This document shows, piece by piece, positions 25,401-36,195 of a stretch of DNA of 64,000 nt. Each line of letters starts with the position of its first letter. Within the stretch, counting starts at the first letter, position 1. Below the pieces are notes generated by a model. That model searched no databases, was not told the origin of the DNA, and was given only the letters and a program-made list of their open reading frames with translations. The DNA is from Pezicula radicicola (Eukaryota; Ascomycota; Leotiomycetes; Helotiales; Dermateaceae), in assembly GCA_003008705.1 (NCBI GenBank), contig PDUO01000017.1, positions 127,827 to 191,826 of the forward strand, written 5' to 3'. Made by a program: the position numbers and the translations under genes.

Positions 25401-25886
25401 ACTGGTCAGGGCCAAGTTTGCACTCGTTACTGCTAGGTTCGCAACTGTAACGCTAGAGAAGGCTGATGAAGTAGCGACACTGGCATTCGAGACTACAATG
25501 GCGATTGTAGACGAAGCTGAACTTTGTGCTGCTTTGATACCGTTAGAAGCGGAGATTGACGCTTGTTGAAGCTGCTGGGAGAAGGTTGCATTGAGTGCAA
25601 TGATCGTCCTAGAGATCTCGACAGTTGCTCTATCTACAGAGGCAGCGATGAGGTTTGAGCAGTCCTGAGGATTGTTTTGCCGAAGCTCGAGAGGAAGAGC
25701 CGGCGGGTTGGTGATAAGTGCATCTTGAGAGCGCGTTGTGCTTGAGGGGTTCGATTGCGACGAGGACAAAGATTGAGCAAAATTATGATTAGGAAGTATT
25801 AAGTTTTCCTCAAGATCTGAGAAAATAGCATTAAGTAGAGGGTAATCTTCTTCCAGAGAGTCGTCGACGGAGACGTGGCCAGCCAT
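22439..25886 (-). CDS. Single-pass membrane protein with SPLRRNP-repeat cytoplasmic tail
   Basis: Three exons: 25886-25257, 25189-25061 and 25006-22439 (introns GTAAGA...AACAG and GTAAGC...TACAG, both phase 0); product about 1108 aa. The first ~285 residues are rich in Ser, Ala, Asn and Thr, like an extended extracellular stalk. A transmembrane segment follows (GIVVGSVVVSILLSFAIYFL), then a basic stop-transfer RMKKKERD. The ~800-residue tail is Pro-rich with a long Asp/Glu run and six copies of an S-P-L-(R/A)-RNP motif. The layout resembles fungal wall-sensor or anchor proteins, but no named domain was recognised. No N-terminal signal peptide is visible from this ATG, so a further 5' exon may be missing. 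The ATG is preceded in frame by TTG. Confidence 0.78.
22530..23640 (-). repeat. SPLRRNP motif repeats and acidic tract
   Basis: Coding repeats in the tail of the membrane protein: six occurrences of S-P-L-R-R-N-P (one with A-R-N-P), usually preceded by D-R-T-L or S-R-D-D. Between the second and third copies lies a Glu/Asp tract encoded by TCC/TCG trinucleotides on the + strand (about 23245-23335). The motif looks like a proline-directed kinase site next to a basic pair. Confidence 0.8.
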
Positions 25887-28800
25887 CAAGAATATTGAGA
25901 ACGATCAAACCCATACCTGTATGGTTTTTTTATGACTAGAGAAAAAAGTCATGACTGATTCCAAATGAAGAAAGAAAGAGGGCATTATTTGGGTATCTCC
26001 TAAGCGCTTGAAGAAGTTACTCGTTGCTCTCTGTAAGCTAGGAAATGGTGTCATGGAACAAGTCTGCGACCTCGGTCTCCAGTTCGACGAAGATCAGACG
26101 AAGGTAATAGAGATGCGGAATAACTTATCCACGTGTTTTAATACTTATTGAAGCAGTTTATGGAGGTTGCATAATGTTGAAAATGTTTGAAAACATTAAA
26201 TGCTGTTTGATATTGCCTATCCAACGGCGTGAAACAAACGCCAAGGATCTGTCAGCCTATAGAAACACCCACCTAGAGCAACTAATACCGGTACACGGGT
26301 ACGAGTATCGGTACAAAATACTCATTCTCGCAAGATGAATCAATGCTTGTGCTCGTGATAGTTCGGTGAATACGTTTGTTTTGATTGGCCGCGCTTTAAC
26401 GTAACGCAGTGCAACACCGTACTTTTGATGTTTTGATTGCAAATCATAGTATGTCCTTCTGAATACATGAATGGACGGCTGCACAAAAGCAGCTGAAAAA
26501 GTTGAACCGTACTCTTGACGCTGATTGGGTTGTTGACTTAGTTGACTTTGGGATGAAGCGGTAGCTGCAATACTTCGAATACAACTCCAAAGCAGTTTTG
26601 CTTCGAGCGGAATCTGGCTTCGAGCACTGTCCTAACACTGACAGCTCCGGATTGCTTCTGAGATGTAAATGCACCGAGTCCAGCATGTTGCTGGCATCGA
26701 ACAAGCTTAGGTGTATTTGATATGCCGAAGTGTAGAGTCAAATAGTGCTGACTTCGATGTTGATGCCGAGGTCACGCACTGAAGGACGAAGAGGACACTT
26801 AGATAGCGATGCCGCCATTGAAGAGCTTACGAGCTTACAGCTTGTTGAATGGATGTCGTGAAGGTTCGTGTAGGACATTGTTGTTGTGTTCTGTAAAGAG
26901 CCACGTCGCCAGAAGACAGACGTTGAAGATAGGCGACGTCACGGAACTGACACGTGATCCAGCACGTGATCCATCTGTTCCCTGTAGGTTCAGAGAATAC
27001 TATTACCTCGAACGACTGTAAGTAACATAGTGGTTGGAAATTCTTGATTTTTATCGAGTATTTGTGAGCTTTTTAGGCTCCTATTTAGCTTTAACTTGAC
27101 CCTCAATTTATAGGTTAGGAAGCTAAGGTAGACGTTAAGTAGGGGATGTCCACTAGTTTGGATAGTTAAGGGAGTAGAGGACTTTGAGCCGGATTAGCAT
27201 GGACATGAGAACCTATCTAATAAAAATATAGGTTGGTAGTAGGAGGAGTTTCTGTATGTAAGATAATATCTTATAGATAATTTAAGAATATTTTGGTACG
27301 TTAAAAACATCCCTTCTAAGTTAGTAAGTCTTATATTATTATATAATCCCTCAATCTCCTAAATAAGTTTGTTGACCAGATGGCAGAAGTGCTAGTTTAG
27401 TTGTTCTAAGGGAACAACAACATCTAATAATTATCGTTCACTGCGAAAGAGTTCACTTCGAGCCTCTTAGCCAGAAGGAGTTGATATTACGAGGACGACG
27501 TCACAGAAGCTGAACGCACCTAAAAAAGGACCTAGCGCCTTAACGGTAGTTATGATAGAAATAAAAATATCGGCTAATTTTACCATTGCAATATTTTCTA
27601 TCAATGTAATAGTAATGCGTTCATTGAAACTGTTCGTCCATACATTTGGTAGTTATGCGTAGCGAAGCTGCGGCTAGTGTTGCATGTTTTTGAGTTGTCA
27701 ATGTTTTAAGAGATCGCGCAGTACAGTTGTAGTAGGCAAGTGCCCCTTCTGTCTGTAACAGGAACAGATGGAGGTGAATGGATACCCCAGTATTTCAGAA
27801 TGTATGAGAGCAACTCTCGTCCTTCTAGAACGATGTTTGAGCTATGTGCACTATGGGAGGAACTAGATATCTATAATTGAGACAAGTGGTACCATTAGAG
27901 ATTCTAGACAACTAGTCACAAGCTGTTCTGACATTTTTGTCCAGCCCTTCGTTCTCTTGTGTGGTCTTGTTTCTTTCTTTACGTTTCACGAAGACTGCCG
28001 AAACTTCTCACGAAACCTTACCTTGTAATAACCATGATAATGCAGCTGAACGGGATGTTGAAGACGAAGTCGACCTGGTAATTATCTCTTGCGAAAATAT
28101 GATTGACGTAGGGCAAACTAATTTCAAATATCATTTTACACCAAATACGATGGGGCACCTGCTAGAGCAAGACTTGAAGGGAAGACTCTATTAAATTGTT
28201 GGCGGATTACAGAACATGAACGGAATAAAAATTTGGAAACAGGGGTAATAACATTGAGGAACCAGTCAAGAACCATTGCTGTCTTTTGAAACGTTGTCAA
28301 ATGATGGTCGCCAAATTTAGGCTAAAACTCAAAGCAGTAGACAGCACGCTTTTTAAGACAAGAATTGGGATTGTGATTATTGCTTCGAACGTCCTAAAAC
28401 TGTGATGAAGGTTTTGGCTGTGTCTAAGTCTTCCTGGGATTTCAAAGAGCTCGATGTTGAGGAGACTTATTTAAGGGATCTATAATGATGATGGGGAGGA
28501 GTAGAGTGTCGTATAGGTGAACAATAACCTTTCTCGAAGTAAACTTTGACAAGTCGTTATACTAAGGCGACAGTTTTGAGCTCATCCTCTCCCAAATGCC
28601 TCTAGAGGTCATATACCTTTCGCACCAAGCAAACAGTACCAAGTTGATTTAAGAGTCGCCTGGCTTGTGCCTAGCGTACGGAAACCTGTGATTCTATCGA
28701 AGGTTGAACTATTCATCTTCAGTAGCAAACAGGGCGAAAGTTAACCTCGCAGTGAAACCGGTTTTGTTGTCTTTTGCGCCGAGAAAACAACGACTAAGAA

Positions 28801-29482
28801 GATGCTCTCGTTTCGCTGAGCCCATGCCCTATTCAACCTTCCGATCTATCGTCCATCATCCTTTCAAATCTGGCATCGCATCAACAACCGGAGTCAGATC
28901 ATCTCCGACGTGTGCAAAAGTATCTACAAAATCATGCCCAATGACGCTTAATTCGCCCAAAGGTCTGGGTTTAGCCCTCCCGAACACGTCGTCGATCATG
29001 CGCTGTCATCGGTTGGCTGTTTGTAACAAGGATTGTGCCCGCAAAATAAATTAAGCGAGGACTCCTGAGAGCCCCTTTTGGACTTTCGGGTAGGACCTTT
29101 TAGATCTTAGCATGATTACTTATGAGATGTTGTTTCTGTGGTGATGGAAGGGTGGCTGCTGCGGTATAGGCATGACGTTGTTGCTGGGAGATCTCCTGCG
29201 ACTTATCGACTTAGGAAAGTGGGAGAGGGCGGAGGAGGGCATGGAGGGGTTGTGAGGCATACATATACACATTGCGGCCCACGAAAGTTGCCACTTAAAG
29301 ACGGGGCTGTGCTTTTAGATCGATCTGTCTTCGTATACAGTAGGTCACACAGAAGCATTGCATAATTTACTCCTTGAAAGACAAAGCACCCCTCGCCGCA
29401 ACCTCCGAAGGTCGAGATTCCAAAAGTCAATTGATTAATCGACGATATCTCTTGTCGTCGTCACCCCGTAGATGGGAGAGAA
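25887..29482. other. 3.6-kb gene-poor region
   Basis: No gene could be supported. From about 27020 to 27640 the sequence is strongly A/T-rich with TA-rich words, as expected for old DNA mutated by RIP. Two CACGTGATC words occur close together near 26955-26970. ORFs of 75-116 codons in the right half lack domain features. Confidence 0.5.
27020..27640. other. AT-rich tract, probable decayed repeat
   Basis: Dense in TTATA, AATAT and TAAG words with few CpA-containing words, and without ORFs. This fits a repeat degraded by repeat-induced point mutation, but no transposon protein or terminal repeat is recognisable. Confidence 0.4.
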
Positions 29483-30757
29483 ATGTGGAGGGTAGAAAGC
29501 AACAAAACCTATCCTTTCCGTCGCAAACACGCAAATCACTTCCCACCAAAAGAACGAGACTTTGATTCTTTCGATTGCGATTTTAGACTATCACCTTACT
29601 TGGCAGATGAGGAATCAGAAGCGGAAGACCGACCGATATTTTTCATGCCAGAAGCCCTAAGTAGAGGGGATTTGGAAAAAGATAATACCAAAAAGATGTC
29701 TATGTCTTCGAGGCCAATCATGAAGGAGACGTATCGAGGAGTTGATTATCCACTGTCGCCTCCGCCTAATCGGAATCCTCCCCCGCCATTCATGTTCCGG
29801 CCACTGCATTACGAACCACCTCCTAATAACTTCCAGCCATCTACACCAACGAAGCAGAATTTTCAGATGAAGCCAAAACCACCACCTTTCCCTCAACTAC
29901 AATACCTCAACGTACAGAATATCCATCAAGAAGATAAACGAAACTCCATGGAACCACCACCATCCCCTGCTTCAATTGCACCTGCACACCTAACAAGCCT
30001 CCTACAAGACGTATTAGGTATTATGAATACGATCATGGGGCAACAAGCCATGATTGAAGAGGAAAATGAAACTCTGCAGGAACTGGTTGAGTTGGTTGTT
30101 ATTATGCAAGAAGAGGCCGAAGCACTTGTTGATTTGGCCGATTTAGTAGAAGAGTTCGTGGATGAAGTCGATGCCGAAGTAAATGTTAGAACCAAAGTCA
30201 ACTTGGGAGAGATCGGAGAATGGGTGGGAGGTTTAGATCTCGACGGTGTGGGCGTTAGCATCAAAAGTCCACTTTACAACGAGAACTCTTGGGACACCAG
30301 TCCTGGAGGTGGAAGTAACGACTGGCATTATAGAAACCGACGAAGCATCTACGAACGTGAAGATTCCGGTGTCGGTCTTGATTCAGACGAAGGGCGCAGT
30401 AGTATGGAAACTCAAAGCATCGATTCCATCCGTATTAAAGGTAGCTTGAAGGAGATGGACGAGAAGAAGTTGGATAGCCTAAGGAGGAGGAACGAGGAAA
30501 GGGAAGAGGAGATGAGGATTGAGCAGTATCCAACAAGAACTCCTGCTGGACGATCACCCACAACGCCGAGTCCAAAGAAGAAGGTTAATGTTGTCACACC
30601 CGTCAGAAGCAAGGGCAAGAGAATGAGCCCCTTAAGTGTTGGAAAGAAGGGGAAGCTGGTACCGGCTTTTAGGGAGGCGCCGTTTAGGGATTCGGCTTTG
30701 GGGTTGTTCAGTCCAGATAATCTGCCGCAGAGGACTCCAACTCCAAAGTGGGTTTAA
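29483..30757 (+). CDS. Disordered protein with central coiled coil, unknown function
   Basis: Single exon, 424 aa. The N-terminal ~150 residues are rich in Pro, Asn and charged residues (SPPPNRNPPPPFMF). A central segment at about 165-245 is strongly helical and acidic (LQELVELVVIMQEEAEALV and onward) and could form a coiled coil. The C-terminal part carries a charged block (SLRRRNEEREEEMRIEQ) and ends in Lys/Pro/Ser-rich sequence with SP and TP sites. There is no signal peptide or membrane segment. I do not recognise a family. The long clean frame and compositional structure support a real gene. Confidence 0.72.
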   Translation: MWRVESNKTYPFRRKHANHFPPKERDFDSFDCDFRLSPYLADEESEAEDRPIFFMPEALSRGDLEKDNTKKMSMSSRPIMKETYRGVDYPLSPPPNRNPPPPFMFRPLHYEPPPNNFQPSTPTKQNFQMKPKPPPFPQLQYLNVQNIHQEDKRNSMEPPPSPASIAPAHLTSLLQDVLGIMNTIMGQQAMIEEENETLQELVELVVIMQEEAEALVDLADLVEEFVDEVDAEVNVRTKVNLGEIGEWVGGLDLDGVGVSIKSPLYNENSWDTSPGGGSNDWHYRNRRSIYEREDSGVGLDSDEGRSSMETQSIDSIRIKGSLKEMDEKKLDSLRRRNEEREEEMRIEQYPTRTPAGRSPTTPSPKKKVNVVTPVRSKGKRMSPLSVGKKGKLVPAFREAPFRDSALGLFSPDNLPQRTPTPKWV

Positions 30758-31324
30758 TGGAGTTCCTAGCGACACTGATGTATATATGTACATGTTTGGC
30801 GGATAAGGGACGATTTATGATTATGTTCGAACTTTAGATACCACGGGATAGAAAATAGACTCATGAACTATACAATACTAAAAGCACTTCAGATCTACGC
30901 GAAGCTCCCTACCCATCTCCTTACTCGTTCAATAGCTAGATGTTTAACCTGAATCCTCACCTGCGCAAAATCTGCTTCCATTCGGAAAGCTGGAATTGGC
31001 GTTGGTGTTTGTTGAATGACCCATGAGATGTTGGATCACGTATCAGATGCAGTGAGCCTATAGGTTACGCCAGTAATAGAGTGTTAATGAATAACATATC
31101 AAAGCAGGTAATAGTGTAAGTCTCGTTCGCTTAGGATCGAAGTTCCCTTAGAGTCCCACATTGCAAGAAGATATAAATTTTCATATGACTTATGTAAGCT
31201 GACTTCACTTCGCAGTCTGCCTTGCAATCAACCCATAAAAAAAACACAGAACTGCAAATATTCTTCTGATAACCGCAACATCTTCCAAGCCTTTTTCCAA
31301 GATACCCTCTACTCGTCGCAAGCG
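30758..31324. other. Intergenic, no gene seen
   Basis: Space between two + strand genes. The last 100 bases before 31325 are A/C/T-rich and contain no ATG with a long frame. Confidence 0.5.
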
Positions 31325-31756
31325 ATGGCAGATTTGGACGATCTACTCCCAGTGTTCAAGGATGCTTTTGCTCGCTTGGAGCAGGCCGTCAGTCCCGACG
31401 ACTACTATACCTTTCAGTCAACAGGTCTCCTAGATGTCTTTGAAACAACACAAACGATTCAGCAGGACCAGCGTGGACGTAGGACACTTCGTAATATGGC
31501 TTGTCTCACGCCGCTTCTAAGGTCTCTTGAGAAATATTCTAAAGTTGTTGAGGAGATGTGCTGCTCATGTGCGGATCATGTGCAACGGGACGCCTTATCT
31601 GCCGCTAGTCTGGGTAAGCTGAGCCGCTGTCGTAAACAGAAATGATACCCTAGATCGCGCGTTAACAAATACATAGGCCCCAGTTTCATTTATCTTATCG
31701 TCAAGTGTTTGCTTAACAGTGCGGAATATCATCGGAAACAAGGAGTTTCAAACTAA
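31325..31756 (+). CDS. Truncated N-terminal domain of a fungal STAND/NLR-type protein
   Basis: Two proposed exons, 31325-31613 and 31677-31756, around a 63-nt intron (GTAAGC, branch-like GTTAAC, ACATAG). The product is 122 aa, or 106 aa unspliced. The pattern TIQQDQRGRRTLRNMACL, then LRSLEKYSKVVEEMC, and after splicing LGPSFIYLIVK, resembles the helical domain (DUF7708-like) that starts many fungal NACHT proteins. In those, a NACHT ATPase of several hundred residues follows; here the frame stops after GVSN and the next 400 bp are AT-rich. It is either a stand-alone domain gene or the stub of a lost NLR. The family call is from remembered motif shape, so moderate. Confidence 0.55.
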
Positions 31757-32134
31757 GCTACTAGGTAGTGACTAAAATATGAGATGAAATATGGCTTAGT
31801 CAAGGGAGCCTGTCTTCTATAGACTAGAATTTTTTTAGTAAATACAGACAGGGCCATCCAACTATATATAAAAGTCTAGAAGAGCAGTAGCACAGGAATA
31901 CATCTTAGTAACACACTCGGCCAGCTTTATATATATATGGATACCAGCGTCAAGTAAGTTACTAAAGTCAAGCTAGTTACACGAATAAGTGAGTTACCCA
32001 AGTCATATGGCTATAACTTTATTTCCCTTCAATTTTCTAGCTTGTTTATGATATTTATTTTGGGTTTATTATTCAAATCCTTAAATCGTCATCAAGACTC
32101 TCACATATCTTGCTTCCTGCCTCTCAGAGCTTAA
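31757..32134. other. AT-rich spacer with repeated AGTTAC words
   Basis: AT-rich sequence with short (TA) runs and repeated words such as AAGTAAGTTACT and AAGTGAGTTACC (31950-32010). Similar words recur near 52970-53015, hinting at a dispersed repeat. No coding potential. Confidence 0.45.
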
Positions 32135-33375
32135 TCACCATCTTTCCCTCTGCATCAACGTCTTGCCGATTTCAAGTGTACACGTATCAAGGTCTTCATC
32201 CTTGAGCCAGAAGGCATCGTTGAAACCGACCTTCCATCGCGACTCGCCGCACTTGGCACACAAAAGCTTCTCGTGACTTCTTGGAATCCCCTTCAGGCAG
32301 CTAAGCAACTTTCCATCCTTTGGAAGTCGGATGTGTTCTGTGTGCCAATGTTCTCCTTTTTCTTCATCCATGAAGTCAATTTGCGCCAAATCTCCTACGT
32401 AGTACTCTAAATGTCATTCTTTGCCAATGTCATCACTCTCAGCTTTCCACACGACAGAAAATTCAATATTCTTGTCCTCTGGCCAATTTTCAAGCATAGC
32501 GGTGGTGAAATCTGGAATGAAGTTCTCATAAAATGCTTCGGGACTCAGACCACTGACCACTCCACCAGGAAGGGAAAACTTTTTATACGCCTCATAGAGT
32601 GGAGCTTCAACAAAAGCCAAGGGGTTGGCGTACTTGGCTACCTGACCTTTAGGGCTAGCGATTTGTTCGTCTTCATAAAAGAATCCTGTTTCGTGTTCTA
32701 GGAGGTAGCTTTGGTCGTCGTGGTGGACAAAGCTCACCCTTTTAAGCTTAGGGCAGGCTTTTCTAACTGATGGCAAGAAGGTTTCATCAGAGCCCGTACG
32801 CAATTCCACTTCGAGACTATTAAAACGTCCGCAGCATATAGCTAAATTTTCAACTTTCGCCATGTTCTTGAAATACGCCTCTTTTCCCTCGAAGTCTTCT
32901 ACATACACAGTATCGATTGCGTAGTTGACGTACAGAAATGGGATTTCGACTGGAACGTTGAACTGGTGTGGAGATGGTTTGAGGTATAGCTTTTGGTATT
33001 TTTTCTCGACGGCTTGCAAAGCTTCAGTGGAGGCGTGTCGGAAGGCAAAGCAAGAGTTCACCAGGCTACAGCATCGTTGTACGTTGGCGTAGTCATGAAA
33101 TGCAAACGGGAGTTGAACAACGCGAGCTTCTGGCAGCGCAAACCTCCAAATCATGTTGCGCAGCTCCGGTGCGAGATCTTTGAATTTGTGGAAGGCGGGT
33201 GAAGAAGAGGAAGATTGGGAAGAAGCCGCCTGCGGTAATATGTTAGCTAGCTGGCATTGATCATGCAGTATGAACATGACTTGCTGGAGGATTATCAAGA
33301 GGGATGGGAAGGTCTTACAGTACTGTCATCTGCGATATTCTGTTCCTGCGACAGAAGCTTCGCGCTGTCTCTCAT
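32135..33375 (-). pseudogene. 2EXR-domain protein gene with in-frame TGA
   Basis: Exon 1 is 33375-33319 (19 codons) and exon 2 starts at 33229 after an 89-nt intron (GTAAGA...CCGCAG). The 2EXR signature FHKFKDLAPELRNMIWRFAL lies near residue 31, followed by the usual ARVVQLPF strand and a ~230-residue body. The frame meets TGA at 32416-32414, giving 290 aa. It then continues in the same frame for another 92 codons to 32135, including LCAKCGESRWKVGF, which looks coding. No intron can remove the stop: the nearest GT and AG would leave only 30 nt. So either a recent nonsense mutation shortened the protein, or the stop is read through. 2EXR proteins form large, poorly understood fungal families often found in accessory regions. 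Confidence 0.65.
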
Positions 33376-34337
33376 GTTACTGGTTGGTGGAGGATGTGAG
33401 ACGATCGGTGGCTATAGATTGTCAGTGAAGATCAAGGATGGAGATGATACCGTGATCTTGTGCTTATCATTGAAGATGAAGAAAGGGCTGTTGACTTCTC
33501 TTCCGGTGAATGGGATGATGCCGGACGTGTTGTAGTATCGAGAAGATTGGTATTAGTGCCCATCTTCTGCGCCATTGACATTGAGTGAGCGACCTTGGAA
33601 GTTGAGAATGGCTCTGGAAAAAAATTGAAGGCTATTTCGCTTTTGTGCAGGCGGTCTTCGATTGTTATTTGGACGATGAGGTCGGTCAAGGTGCATTGGT
33701 TGTGGTTGCTCGCTTCGTAGTTGTTTTTGCGCGATTGACTTCGAAGTGAATGGCTTTGGGAGCTGAGAAAGACTTTGTAGATAGCTTTGGAGGTGTTGAT
33801 CGTTTCCATTCTCGCAGCACAAGTCTAAGACCACCTGCGCAAACTCCAAGGTGAGATTGAAGTAACCTTGTCTCCTCCATCTACTCGAGAAGTCACTTAG
33901 TTTTTCTACAGTCTATTTTATATAAATTTTTACTGTAAGCTATTTTGCCTGTCACTCATCCGCCCCTATGCTCTTCAGACACTGACATCTCCTGGACCGT
34001 AATGTGGCTTCAAGTGGTCGTAATGCATAGTTCAACATCGCTCGCATCGCTTCCCTACCTTTATCTTAACATGCAGATATTATATAGACGAGTATACTCA
34101 AGGGGAAACGAGTTAAATCCTGGTCTGGAAGGCAAAAGGCTGAGAAACTGGGCCGTAGTTAATTTGACATTGTTGTTCTTGTAAATATAGGTATTAGCTC
34201 GAGCCCCTTATTTACACTCATTTTTCATCTACTACGCTGACTCGTGGAACTTCTTCAGAGTATGACTTTTCATTACTAGGGGTATCTCCGCAAAATTCAA
34301 ATTTATATACTCCGGCTTTGGTCCTCGACCTCGTAAA
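33376..34337. other. Region upstream of the 2EXR gene, unresolved small ORFs
   Basis: Overlapping minus-strand ORFs of 64-125 codons lie at 33432-33880 in three frames, with no splice pattern that joins them convincingly. They could be a 5' UTR, a small gene or decayed coding sequence. 33900-34337 is AT-rich and shows nothing. Confidence 0.35.
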
Positions 34338-36195
34338 TTACCACATGATAGTTGCCTCCTTCTCTATGAAATCTTCTCCGGGTGCAGTCCGTTGCGAGAC
34401 AGAGACTTGAGTTTTCCTCTCCTGATAAACCATATTAATACTAGTAAGCGTCGCCCTCATCTCGCTAGGAACGAATCCATCGCTATCCATCCATTCCTCT
34501 TCAATATTTCTTACCCAATTGCATATATTGGCAACTGCAAGACTATCCCAGACCCCTTCACGATACCCCGTACCAGTGTATAACATATCGATAGTCTGTT
34601 TCCGAATCTTGTGATCACGGCAATGAATACCAACTTCTAGTAGACCTGGTAGTATGCCTGTTTCGAAGGTAAATTGGCCCAATTTGGTTGTGACTTTCGT
34701 CCATACTAAGGCAGCGAGAGATAAGATCTCTTCGAAGTCTTTGATGTGATCATCGTATCCAGACTGATCAAGAAATAAGCACCCTGCAAGTGTTATCACA
34801 GTCATCGTACAATGAACTTGCATCATTGTTGCTAAAAGACATTCTTCACTGTCTAAGGCCTTCATTGCGTTCTTCAACACTGGAGTTGCAGCAATTTGCC
34901 AATGGCGGATCTCTTCCATATAAAACTCTTGTTCATCCTTCATGGCTTGTGGGATTTGCAATCGCTCTAGAGGCTTGATATCCGGTGAGAGGCTTCCAGA
35001 ATCGTCCGTGTCGCCTCCCGGTGATTGGAAGTCGTTCTTTTGATGAGTCTCGAAGAAAATCCCCGCCGAATAGATGAAATGGAACGTCTGTCGCATGACT
35101 TTATGTCCGTAATGTCGGGCATCTGCCAGGCTCTTAAAATGGCCTTTTGAGTTCAGGCTCGAGGGCATGTTCAGTAAATAAGTATTTATCTCGGCTCTCA
35201 TCCGCTCATGGTATTCCAAGGGTCTTTGGTCGACGAACGCCATTGCTTGAAAATCTAAGCAAGCAACCGCATAATAAAGCCCATCGTCTTCTACCACTGA
35301 TCCGCTTGGCTCTATACTGCCCTTCAGATTACGCTCGCGATTCCATCTTTCCAGGAGGCTGACTCCACCCGCCGCATGCATACTTGCAGCAGCTTGGTTT
35401 CCTTGTAGACTCTCAAAACAAAATACCAATAGACATGCGAGGAGTGCTATCCGACTATCATACCCGTCCCTTTGCAACTCCTTTCTCATTCCAGCCAGCG
35501 CTTCTACATGCTTGGCTAAGGCGTACTCTCGATGACGAAATTGCTTCAATGTGTTCGTTTCTATCCGGGATTTACTCAGAGCACCTAAAGCAACAATGGC
35601 GTGGCCTATGAAAGGCTGCACATCACTAGCTTGTGGGACCACCACATTCCATAAACCAGATCCGCAAGGCCCAGCAATTTGTTTAGCAATATCTTCGACG
35701 TAGAATCTAAAGTAGCGGCTCTCAATATCGTCCAAATTCGGTCCAGTATGAATGTATTCCATTAGTAAGTAGCCTGTTTGCTGCACTGGTACCATTAACT
35801 CCGGAGGAGACGATGCAAGGGCCGGAGCGAGATCCTGGACTTTGGGTACGAGGAGCCGACTGGTAGCTTGATAAATCCTGGCCGGAGCTGGATACCCGGA
35901 GCAAAGGATTCCATATTTGAAGCACCTATCGCAACCAGGTTTCCCTTCGTCGCATTTGACTCTACGGATCCTGCAAGTCGTTAGCTGCTTCTACCTCAAA
36001 ACCTCAAATGTGGAGTCGAGAGACAGACTTGCAATTCTGACAGCCTGTTTTCACCTTAGCATTCGGAGCCCGTTGCTTCTTTGCAATCTGATGCCCACCA
36101 TCCCCTCCCCCGGTACCGGTTCCCTTCCACGATCGAGATGAGGCTGATGAAGACGAAGTTCGATCAACTAAAGCGACGGTTCGGCTCGCGGTCAT
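34338..36195 (-). CDS. Zn(II)2Cys6 transcription factor
   Basis: Two exons, 36195-36029 and 35970-34338, with a 58-nt intron inside the zinc cluster (GTCTGT...GCTAACGACTTGCAG); product 599 aa. The binuclear cluster at about residues 52-79 reads [28 protein letters not shown]. It is preceded by a basic Ser/Gly-rich N terminus and followed by a linker. The remaining ~450 residues match the fungal-specific regulatory domain type 2 (ESRYFRFYVEDIAKQIAGP, then ALGALSKSR and the ARLLVFCFESLQG-like helices). It probably binds CGG-type sites in the nucleus. No target is obvious; the nearest neighbours are decayed or accessory genes. Confidence 0.9.

Noticed and set aside
28704..29054. 116-codon ORF (+) and a partly coherent minus-strand frame with two stops
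   Set aside because: Neither strand shows a recognisable motif; the number of stops is not far from chance.
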